A stretch of DNA of 64,000 nt from Ilyonectria destructans (Eukaryota; Ascomycota; Sordariomycetes; Hypocreales; Nectriaceae): contig JAHEWK010000002.1 in the NCBI GenBank assembly GCA_020740775.1, positions 1,550,001-1,614,000 of the forward strand, read 5' to 3'. The notes under the pieces were generated by a model. It ran no database searches, was not told the DNA's origin, and saw only the letters and a program-made list of their open reading frames with translations. A program made the translations under genes and the position numbers. Shown here piece by piece: positions 54,262-64,000 of this stretch; positions within the stretch are counted from its first letter, which is position 1, and every line of letters starts with the position of its first letter.

Positions 54262-57200
54262 GATGATGGTTGTGGTGGCGGTGTTCGTCCAAAGTTGGGA
54301 GCGTCACGGTCGAGGATTGTTGCGGTTGGCAAAAAAAAAATTGCGGGAACGGACTCGACGGCTCCTCAGAAGCGAGCCAGCAACGGTGTTGGAGGAAACG
54401 GGAGAAGGGGAATTCGCAGATAAAAAACAAGACGAGAGCCAAGAATCAGAATCTAATAAAAACAAACAAGCCCCCCGGGGAGCAAGGGGGGGAAGCCAGC
54501 GACAGGGGCGGAAAGATCCAGGGTCCGATGGTAAGCCGGCCGGCAATTGAGAGAGGAAGCCGAAGCGCCTGTTAGCGAGTGGGAGGTTGTGGTGGTGGAG
54601 AGAATCTAAGCCTCTGCCTGAATTTGAGATGGAGCTGGAACCCCGAGCGAAGTGTTGCAAAGCAAGAAAGAGAGAGGCAAAGGCGTCGTGACAAGTCGTG
54701 TCTTAGTTGGGGGGAGAATGGGAGTTGTGCGGAGGATCGGGAGTGGTGGTTGAAGTAGGGTAGACTAGTATTCCGGGTTTTGGTGCACTCTGCGACAGAC
54801 AAAGATGAGCCATGCTATGGACGGATGGCGAGACATGTGTGCCTTTATTACAGACAGACTTGTTAGCGCGGGACCGGGGGTGTCTGGAGACAAAGGACGA
54901 CGCGCGAATGGAGGCAGATGCAAGCAACGATGCGGCTCTCGAAAGAGTGTGACCCATCTTGATGTGTTGGCCTACCTGGTTGCCAGTTGATCAAAACCGC
55001 TGGCGACTAGGCCACTCCACCGCGACACATGGAGGATGCAGCAACCAGGCGATCTCTGATAAGTCTCAAAGTTAACGCCCTGGGCCACCGGCGTACCACG
55101 GAGGCACCTAGTCTGTTTTTTGACCCTCTTGGTTTGTTTTTGACTCTCTGCGGCCACTCTCTTCCCCTCCCATTCCCCATTCCTCCCATCCCCGCCGAGC
55201 CCCGACGCCGACGCCGCCGCCTCGGTGGCCGTGGGTGGGTTGTTTCCGGACCACGGGCGATGGGCTCATGCCCATCAGGAGGGGGACGAGATCGAGGCAT
55301 TGAGGATGGGCAATGGACTCGTCCACGGGCCAGACAAGGACCTGGTATCCGAAACCCATGCAGACCAAGGCCGCATGTAATTTCCTCGCACTCTAGTCAA
55401 GTGGCAAAGAGGAGACCAGACTGGCCACAGGGGCGGGTAACTCGTCTGTCGTTGAAGCGGAGGACACAAAAGGGACTGAGGGGCGAGGGCCAAGGTGGTG
55501 GTGACCCCGACGGCGAGGGGGGCGAAAGAGCGAAACAATACCTCGCACACACTCTCTCACACGCTGCGCAACAGGCAAGTCAGGATGTGCCTGGTTCGCT
55601 GCCACCATCTGGACCTCCGAGATCTCTGCTTTGTCGGCCACTAATGCACCACTACTCGACCACCCAAGTACCGTCTGGTACAACGACAGCAAAGGGACCG
55701 CCATGGCACATGAGGGACGAGGAGGAACTAGCCCACCCCCTCCCCTCGAGCGCCGAGCCCCGGGGCCGGAAATGCAGGGAGAGCTGTCCAAGGTACCTGT
55801 CATGCTACTGCTGCTACCGCTACCGCTACCGCAGCCGACAGAGCGGAAAGTATCAGGCCCTGGTGTCCGGTGCTCGTCCATCCGTTGCACGCAAAATGGG
55901 CGGCCCTGTTGGTCGGCCCTAGTTGGGAACCGGAGCGTTACAATGGGGGCCAACGACAACGACTCAGTGAAAGCGGGCCACGTTCTCATCGCCATGTGGC
56001 GGCTGGGAACGTGTACGATTCGCACAGCGCGTGCAAAAGCGCGCGGGTCCCTGAGGCATATTAGAGGCCCGAGAGAGTTGAACGACAGGCCTGTCCCTTT
56101 GCCGTGTGCTCTATGGGACAAGGAAGCTCGCCAGTAGGCGCTCGGAAGCACTACCGTGATAGCTCGGAGGCGCTTTGCTGGATGAGATGTATTGCGAAGC
56201 GCAACGTGGGCGGCAAACAAGGTTGTCCGCGAGAATCGAGAGGGGCAGTGGGCGACGGAGAAAGGGACGCCGCCAATACAGTACCACAGCCGCAGTAACA
56301 CCACCTAGCCAGTCCGTTTTGGCACATCCCACTCCCAGGGAAATGGTCGGTGAAGCAGCGCGACGACGTGCATGAACAGGACAGTCCGTGGCTGGCCGCA
56401 GTGGATCACCGCCGTGATCCTTGGACATCCCTGACCTGGGCTATGCGTCGGCATGCGTTTGGCTGTGGGTGTGCCCGCTGTTAGGGCTCCCCCCCCCCCA
56501 GCGCCGCAGTCGAGAATGAGATGAGGTGAAAGGAACGGTGAATACAGCATGGTTGATTGGACAGATATCAGATGCGGTGCACAAATGGGGGCTTGTTCTC
56601 GTCTCGATGATGTGGGCGCCCGTCAGAGTGTATGCACGTAGCAGGTGGCTAAAGTGTGTGTGAGGGCGTTGCGTGAGGACAGGACAAGACAAGAAAGATG
56701 CGTGGATGCAAATGGAGGACTGCGAGGTCCAGCAGCTAGCCCGGCCTGTCAGAGCGCTGTGCCGTTGTGTGGAGGGGCCTGTAACTGCCCTGGAGCTGGT
56801 GGTCTGCTGTGGCCTCTGGCCTGTGGCCTGTGCGGTGCGCGGGGGGAAGGAGTAGACGAGGTCGAGGCGTGAGGGGGAGGGGAGTGGGAAGGGGCCCGAA
56901 CGAGGCGCGAGGCAACTAGGCAAAAGGCAGGCCCCTAGGAGCCCTCAACCCGTATGCAATGATGAGTTGGCATTGCTTCTTGTTGATATTAAAAAATCAA
57001 CAACAGGAGACGCTCCCGATGTAGCGAGACGTACTTGTCCCAACCGGCCGCGCGGGGTACCTTGCTCTCTGGCCCTGGTACTCCATACTCCATACTCGGT
57101 CCTCGACAAGAATCAAGATGCCATCCAGCCCATCATCTCACAGCTCTCCCCGGTGCCAGCAACCAGGCGGAGAACCACAACGAGCAAGCCGACAGCTACC

Positions 57201-60200
57201 CCGGCCTTGCCGTGCATGCTGTGTCCGATGGGAAGCATGGAGGTGGTCGATGAACCAGACAGTCTCGGCGTCTGGGCTGAGACCGGCCCCCCGTTGTCCT
57301 CCGTCCAGCTAAGCAATCCGTCTTGGTCGCTTGGACTCTTGCCTTCGCCGTCTTGGGCTGGTGCGGATGCAGCACGTCCATAGCCAGCAGACCGGTACCG
57401 CCTTCGAGGCACGGCGACTCGTTGACCAGGGTGGCGGAGCTCTTAGCTCCGAATAGGCATAACCACAGCCCAAGGTTGTGGGCGTGTGGGTGTGTCGACG
57501 TGTGGAGAGAACCACAGCCAAGTCAGCCATGACGAACAGCGATTTGACAATTGGAACTCTTCCAGAATGTCACTTGGAGGGGGGACGCTAAGAAGCACTG
57601 ACGTGACGGCCACAGAAATCCCATGACACATGTCCACACTTCTCTCTCGCTGGGCCCACCGAATCGGAACGTGATGAGAGAGCAGAGAGTAGAGGCGGCC
57701 ATCAAGCAAGAAACCAAGCAACCAAGCGCACAACTTCTGATAAGGTTTGGCGAGAAAAAGTCCCGGTCTGCTCTACCCTCGTCCAAGCTATGACGCCCTC
57801 CGCTCGGGCGTATCGCCCATCCGCAAGAACCCACCTTGCCGGGCGCCAACGAGCCCTGCTTCGGTGCATCATGAGAGGGGCTCCAGCGGTTGCGAGCCGA
57901 GGGGAAAACACCAAGGCCTAGCAACAACAAAATCCGCCAAACAAGCTATCTTTCCGCTCTAAGAATGCCGACATCCCGCAGGCCTAGCTAGGAAGCTGTC
58001 GGACGGTTAGCCAGCACAAAAGGTCGCGGCGTTAGAAAATGAGGGTCCGGTGCTGCGGCCGCTTTTTCGGAGCGCGTTGATTGCACGGCTCACGAGCTGT
58101 TTTTTTTTATTTACTTCCTTTTTTTTTCTGCTCCTGGCCTTTTACCTTGGCCGAGAGAGGATAGATGAGGGGCAGATGAGGGGCATGCAACTAGACGTGA
58201 AGATGATGGCGCCGATGACGATGAGGGGCGAAACCAACAAGCGGCCCATTTATCAACTATCCGAAAGAAGCAGAATGGCCTAGACAGGATTGTGAAATCC
58301 CCACCTGGCAGCTTGCGTTTGATGTCACGGGATATCATAGGTCAATGTGGCATTGAAGTCGAACGCCGCACCCACTGGAACGAAGCATGTTTCCATTGCG
58401 CCCAAGATCAGGACAAAGGCAGGGCGAGACGCAAGCAATGGACGAGCCTCCAATTAGGGTTTACAATTCATCGTCATGAAAGAGACATCTGGCGTTGGAG
58501 CGGTCAATCAATCGACCTGGTGGTCACTGGCCAGCCGGGCCCGACCTCATCAAGGTTCTGAATCCCTCTGAATGAGCAACTCGCCACCAGTGTTTCAATC
58601 CAGGCTTCGTCGGTGGGTGTGATGACGATACCGGCTTGACGATCGACCTCAATTGGCCCCTCGTCTGGACATCCAGCCTCAAATCCACGCCGGAAGACAT
58701 TCAATAATTAACACGGGCTTCCCTGTTCTATGGGATGGGTCACGGAAACGCCCGCCTTGCGAGGACAAGGATACAAGCACATGCATCAAACCAACAGCAT
58801 AACGCCTTTCTTTTCTTTTGACAGCAACAGACCAAGTGCATTATGGGATTGATTCTACGACGAGTTCTTGCAGAATAAACACAAGTCCGCGGGCAAGGGC
58901 CCTACCCCCTTGAGGAATCAATGCCTGGATTACCCTGGTTGTTGACACAGGATCCTCGCCGATAATCGACGCCTGGGTTCTCCAACATATCGCGATCGGG
59001 GCATGGACCTCACCTACTCCCTGGCAGCCGATCTTAAGCTTTCCGATCCCCGTCAGCTGCCATCAGAGGAACGTGCCCTTATGACATGCATCAGCTTTGC
59101 CTCGTTGGCCTATACGATGGGTTTCTTGAAAGCCGGACGTGACCCGGCACCCTTGCTGGGAAATCGGTGGACGCATAAGCTGCAGTTCAATGACAAGACT
59201 TCGAAAAAGCTACGTATTGCAGAAGGTGCAAAACTTAGACCGATTGAAAAGAGCAACCCGCAATTAGTTGGGTATTGTGGTAGTCAATTCGAGAGCAAGA
59301 GTTGCCGTTTGTCAGCCACTGGGACCTGGGACCTGGTTGTCGACCGTTGCAAGACCCTTGTTAACGGTCCCGCCCGAATTGCGGTGGACACACGACAACC
59401 CGTCCACACGTCACCACAACAACAACCGCAGCCCGTTGTGTCGTGTGTCCTAAGGGCTGAGCTTCGCCGCAGAGCTTTGCCGCAGAGCTTCATTGATCGT
59501 CCCCTCTCGAACCTCTTCTGCGGCTGCGGCCGTCATAGAGACCACCATCCCGCCCCATGTCTCGGCTACCTCGACTGCCCGTCCAAGCCACCATCGGGAA
59601 CCCGTCTTGTATCCCGCGGTGTGTGTACATACATACATACAAACACGGCCCCCGCCCCCCTCTTTTTCTGGACTATTTTCTCTGCGTCTGGTAGGCCACA
59701 AGGAATGCGTGTACGGAGTTATATGCTGTATGTATGTGAGCACAGGACCTGGCCGCCTATAATGCGGCCACAGGTCGAGGGCGGGGGCAGGGCAAGGTGG
59801 GTGGCCATACACGGTCCGGGTCTGCGGGCATCAAAAGCAAGCGCTCGCGCGGACGCATTTTCAACATGTACATACGAAGCCTTCTGCCAGCGAAGCGGTC
59901 TGCGGTCTACTCCATGCGGCCTGCTGGGTTAGGTCTGTCAACGGCCGGGCCCACCGCCCGGCCGGCACCCCGGTGCGTCACGGCTTCATCATGCTGACTT
60001 GACCAGAACGAGAGCCAGACCCTCTTTTCGACTGCCGGCTGCTCCCTTGGCAGAGCGGCCTCCGCCCAGAAGCATTTGCAGCCGCAAAAGGGAAAAAAAC
60101 CTAGCTTCAAAGGGCCCATAGCGGTCATGACAGCCGGTGGACGGCATACACCTGCTCGACAAGTCCAGGGTCCCCCCTCGCCTCTGGCCTGGCTGCTGGG

Positions 60201-60980
60201 GGCTCAGTCATGGGCTCCGAGATGATGTGCAGGCCTTGCAACTGCTTGCAACTGCTTGCTGCGTTTGTGCGGCGTGGGATCATCCCTCCCCCCAACCTCC
60301 CCCTCTCCATTTCTCGGTCCCATGTCTCCAACAAGTTATGTGCATATACCGTGCTTGCATCCATTGACATCCCTGCTTCTCCAGGCGATGTGCTGGCTTC
60401 CGCCCCATGCCCGTTGACGACATGGCGCCATAAGACCACAGTCCGGATTGGCGAATGCCCTCCATCCCTCCCTGGCGTCCACCGCCTTCGGGCGAACCAT
60501 CCAGGCGACCCATGGGCCGGAAAGGTCTCCCGTGGACAATCAGTGCTTACCCACGCGGCGGCGGCACACACTTCGGAGCTCACTGATGCATGCATTTGGC
60601 TGCTGCCTCTTGTTGGACGCACGGGGTGCTGTATCTTGAGATTCAAAAAATATACGCCGCAATCTACCCTGTCCTACCTCGACGATGCAGATGTCATGTC
60701 GTATTGGCCACGGCCAAGTTACAGGTGGCCCGGCCCATCCTTGAACCATCTTGGCGCATGTATCAAGCAGTTCCTGCCACGGCCAAGGGTTGATCCGAAT
60801 ATTGGATATCAAACCTCCCTCCATCCATTCAGTGCTGTGCGTAGCGTTGTACCGACAATAGTACCTTTTTTACTTCGACACGTGACGGCCATTCTCAGTG
60901 TCATTTTCATGCTTGTGCGAACAACATCCTCGGCGACCTCGGTCAAACTCAGGAGAAGTCATCTGGCACAAGCCCAATAA
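54262..60980. other. 6.7-kb gene-free stretch
   Basis: Lies upstream of the dsRBD gene and downstream of the farnesyltransferase gene, the largest gap in the window. Many 60-300-codon frames overlap on both strands (for example 55029-55922 + and 55393-56304 -), but they are low-complexity, lack domains and give no consistent splice structure, as expected of GC-rich non-coding DNA. Short repeats: catacatacataca near 59627-59640 and ttgcaactgc units near 60234-60255. It may hold a long 5' leader, regulatory DNA or a non-coding transcript; sequence alone cannot tell. Confidence 0.5.
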
Positions 60981-62832
60981 TTAGAAGCCGCTCTTGGTGG
61001 CAAAGTACGACTGAACCTCCTGCACTTTATGCTGTGGCATCACGTAGACAGGGTGTATCGTGCAGACGCGGTCCTCTTCATCAAAGATCTGTTCACCTTC
61101 CATGTAGGGTGACACAGTCCAAGAGTCTCCCGCCACGAGCGACTCATGGGCACGGGGAGTGACGAGGTCCCACTTGTGTTGCGCCGAGCTCAGGCCAGAG
61201 AGAACGTAGCATGTATGGTAGGCATCAGAGTACCTGGGGGGCAATTGGGTTAGCCCTACTCCTCGCTCAACGAAGTGGATGGATGGGTGGATGAGTGGAT
61301 AGGTGAAGGGGAGTTCGTACTTGCTCGGTTTGTCCCTCATGCCACCCCGTCTGGACTGATCCTGACAACACGAAAGGATGTAGCGGATCAAGCCGTCCCG
61401 GCTGAAGAGGCTGTCCATGGCGTCCGGGAGCGGGTGGTCTCCGTGGTTGGCCGCCGCCCTTGGCCCGTTGAGGGCGGCCTCGATCAGGGGCCAGCAACCT
61501 CCGACCCAGTGACTGTAGCAGCCATCAACGAGTTTGTTGGTGCGACCCGAGAAACCGCCCTCTGGGGCATGTTGGCGGGAAGACAGCCAAGAGATAAGCA
61601 GTGGAACATCAAGGTAGCTTTGGCGATCGGGGACGGGGTCAGCATGCAATGCTTTCATGTCGCCTCTTCAGTGGATGGCATCGTGAAGCGAGAGGGACTT
61701 ACCGCGGGATGGCTCGATGTGGAGAATCGATGATGGAGAGGCATCCGAGAGCGCAAAAGGCATATGCACCATGCGCTTCGACGCCCGGCTTTGCCGACAC
61801 GCCTCCCTCGTATGTTTGGCCTTATTGGTGAGCGATCAGAGAGCGGGAACGATATTGGGCCTTGTGCATCACCTACATCGGCGCACGTACTCGGCCAGGC
61901 CAGTGAACAGGCCAGTGTGGCCAGCAGAACATGCAGGCGAGTCCGGTGACAAGTCGAGGGGAAGGTTGAGCAGCGAGATGATGACGGACGCACAGTAGGC
62001 CCCCCTACAGGATATTGGTCAGGGATGGGGGGAACAGCGGGCCTGGGATGCAGAAAGCGGCAGAGACGTAGGGATGGAGGGAGGGAGGGAGGGTCACAGC
62101 ATACCTGACGTCTTCTTCGCCTCCGAGGGCCATCTGGAACCCTCCATCTGGCTGCTTGAGCGAGCACAGCCATCTCCACATGGCTCGGCGGTCGACGACG
62201 TCGTAGGCCGCCTCTCCGCCGACCAAGACCAGCGCCAGGACGGTTGCATACGTGGTAGCGAGATGCGACGTCTGGCCGAAGCCGCCAGCGAAGCCGCCAA
62301 GCGCGTTCTGCATGGGCTGGACCGTCTCGATGAGTCTCTGGCGGTACGGGGCCACATCCTCGCCCAGGAGGCTCAGGCCGGAGAGGCACCAGTAGAAGAA
62401 CCACGGCCGGCTAGGGTCGGCGGGCATGAAGGCGCCGGGCAGCTTGCCCAGCTGCCTGTGCAGGAAGTCGATGTGGCGGCCGCGGTCCAGATGGGGCAGG
62501 CCGTGGGCGTTACACTGGCCGAGTTCGTAGCCGGTGAGGAAGGGCAGGCATTCGTCGAGCGTTTTGTCCTGGACCCGCGACGACCCTGTTACGAGGGCGT
62601 CGCGGATGGGGGGCTCCGACGTGAAGAGGCTCGGGATCGAGTACTCGGGAGCGTCGCTGCCCACTTGGGAGGACGAAGCGCTCATGGTCTGGGCTGCGGC
62701 GGCCATCTTGCGGCTGCTGAGTCGGCTGGTGTTGGTGGAGTTGTCGCGGTTGCTAGTGGTGCTAGTACTGCCGCTGCTGTGTCGAAAGACAGTTCGAGGA
62801 CGGGGTCGAGTCAGACGTGCTCGAGGTCTCAT
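60981..62832 (-). CDS. RAM1: Protein farnesyltransferase subunit beta
   Basis: Catalytic subunit that attaches farnesyl to CaaX proteins such as Ras and mating pheromone. Five exons: 62832-62105, 62004-61877, 61820-61703, 61617-61321 and 61233-60981; every junction restores the family sequence and the total is 507 aa. Zinc ligands are visible as Asp and Cys in GRTNKLVDGCYSHW and His in SDAYHTCYVLSGLS. Other hallmarks: NALGGFAGGFGQTSHLATTY, PDGGFQMALGGEEDVRGAYC, QTYEGGVSAKPGVEAHGAYA. The first ~60 residues are a Ser/Thr/Arg-rich extension. A later Met (MAAAAQTMSAS) could be the start instead. Intron 4 (87 nt, 61320-61234) is 3n and free of stops, so retention would insert 29 residues just before the zinc-ligand His strand. 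Confidence 0.95.
62076..62093 (+). repeat. (GGGA)n run in farnesyltransferase intron 1
   Basis: ggagggagggagggaggg on the + strand, so CCCT repeats in the pre-mRNA. It has four G-triplets in a row and can form a G-quadruplex on the template strand of the transcribed gene. Confidence 0.85.
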
Positions 62833-64000
62833 CACGCAACTGGCGGGCGACCCGGCGCTTTAATGTCAATGTGAAAACAGACTCCCCTCATTCTTGATAT
62901 TGTTCTCCAAGCCATCGCGGGGCATCCCTCGAGGCACTCACCCCACAATATGAACCCGTCGTTGTCGTGTGAGCATTGTCCTTCGGGTGTTTGTCGGTTA
63001 GCAATTTTACCAACGACATCCCACCTCGTAGCAAGCACCACGCAGCGATCTGGGCAATGATGCTTTGGAACTAGATTGCCGGTTCTTTGTTCTTCTCTTT
63101 TCCCATCGTCTATCGATCAGGTGTGGTTTTATGTACTAGAAACTACGACCCACGTGGTCCAAGCATCAACTGGAATTCGGCGAGCAGTGGTGCTGATACT
63201 ACCCTATACATAGGAGTGTTGAGTCCACGAAAAACCGTGAGAACTTTAGGAGCTCGATATCAATAGTCATTGAAGGAGGATATTGTCCTTGTATGTTATT
63301 TATATGAAGGGCATTTTAAACCATCATCTTATAAGCTAAGTGAAGCACTAGGGTTTTGCTGATGCTCAACCCGCTTTATGCTCCTTTCCAGAGACACTTT
63401 AACTCATCGTGGACATTGACCACAAAATACATGTTGGAGTATTTCGCAAACCCTCTCTCAATGTTATCAACAACCCCCTTACATTACAACTTGATTAGAC
63501 AAAACAGTCAACACTTGTATTGTAATTTCAGCTTTGAGTGATGAGTATAGTGCCAAGCCCAATGAAGGTCACATTGGGCGGAACAATCCCATTATCATCT
63601 TTAGGAATCGACGTCATTTTTAGAGGAGTAACGAAGCTCAGGCCAGTCTCACAAATTCCTCAGTTATTCATTAAAACGCAGTGGGTGTGAGTGATACGCC
63701 TGGAAATCGACGCGGATGCTCCTTTGATGCCATTGTATGCAGTGTAGTGTTCGTCCCTGTACCCCAGCCGTTCGTAACACATTGTCTCATTTGAGCTGAG
63801 CAACAAAACCTGAACAGTTTTGGCCGCATGCCACCCACTGAAACATTCCTAAATGTAAGATTGGGGCTTCTACTGTGAGAGACACGGTGATCGGGAAAGA
63901 TCGAGGTGGTATTTTAGGAGAACTAGGGCTAGTTTCAGATATAGCAATACTATAATTTTTATTGGCTGCGAGAGGTTGTTGTAACGGCAGGGACTGGGAG
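62833..64000. other. Terminal intergenic stretch, AT-rich to the right
   Basis: 1.2 kb after the farnesyltransferase start. From about 63,200 the sequence becomes clearly AT-richer than the rest of the window and loses GC-rich runs. No ORF above ~60 codons has protein character. Confidence 0.5.

Noticed and set aside
55029..56304. Overlapping 297- and 303-codon frames on opposite strands
   Set aside because: Both are Arg/Pro/Gly/Ser-rich, lack any domain and lie antisense to each other in GC-rich DNA, where stops are rare by chance.
59003..59932. 309-codon frame on the + strand
   Set aside because: The first ~80 residues look mildly protein-like, but the rest is Cys/Arg/Pro-rich noise including a translated catacatac microsatellite. 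No splice model or domain rescues it.

Overview
The window is nuclear DNA of a filamentous ascomycete (Pezizomycotina, most likely a Sordariomycete; that rank is inference). The signs are short 50-100 bp introns with GTAAGT/GTATGT/GTACGT donors and CTAAC/CTGAC-like branch sites, pyrimidine-rich leaders ahead of start codons, monocistronic genes on both strands, and conserved fungal proteins: SRP receptor alpha, Yif1, an Mpv17-family protein, a hybrid histidine kinase, a NpgA-type phosphopantetheinyl transferase, signal peptide peptidase, GDP-mannose pyrophosphorylase and farnesyltransferase beta. Spliced models were built by hand. Every junction was checked for frame and family motifs; none is backed by RNA evidence.

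Layout. 1-921: 3' end of a Ser/Thr-rich single-pass membrane protein. 922-4.8 kb: gene-poor, with one candidate 50-aa secreted peptide. 4.87-11.9 kb: a giant disordered plus coiled-coil protein whose start codon cannot be placed. 12.6-17.9 kb: a secretory-pathway group (SRP receptor alpha, divergent from Yif1, then an Mpv17-family protein). 18.3-19.8 kb: an orphan gene with an internal 111-bp tandem duplication. 19.8-23.3 kb: gene-free and repeat-rich, with a MITE-like inverted-repeat element. 23.3-27.5 kb: an intronless hybrid histidine kinase. 28.7-30.8 kb: a dienelactone hydrolase tail-to-tail with the phosphopantetheinyl transferase. 32.5-33.1 kb: a small acidic protein. 34.2-37.0 kb: signal peptide peptidase divergent from a PPIL1-type cyclophilin. 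37.6-41.3 kb: an Sgf11-like SAGA subunit divergent from a Naa50-like acetyltransferase. 41.7-43.6 kb: a hexokinase with a C-terminal membrane anchor. 48.3-49.6 kb: GDP-mannose pyrophosphorylase. 53.5-54.3 kb: a small single-dsRBD protein. 61.0-62.8 kb: farnesyltransferase beta. Between the last four genes lie gene-free stretches of 4.7, 3.8 and 6.7 kb, far larger than the 0.1-1.6 kb gaps elsewhere.

The genes do not form a metabolic cluster. Themes are ER/Golgi protein traffic (SRP receptor, Yif1, signal peptide peptidase), protein modification (farnesylation, phosphopantetheinylation, N-terminal acetylation, prolyl isomerisation), sugar metabolism and wall precursors (hexokinase, GDP-mannose) and signalling. 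The points most worth following are a PCNA-binding (PIP-box) peptide at the N terminus of the Naa50-like acetyltransferase, the tail-anchored hexokinase, the missing start codon of the giant coiled-coil gene, the duplicated orphan gene with a stop-containing 63-nt intron, and the isolated dsRBD gene beside a 6.7-kb gene desert. No tRNA, rRNA, CRISPR array or intact transposon was found.
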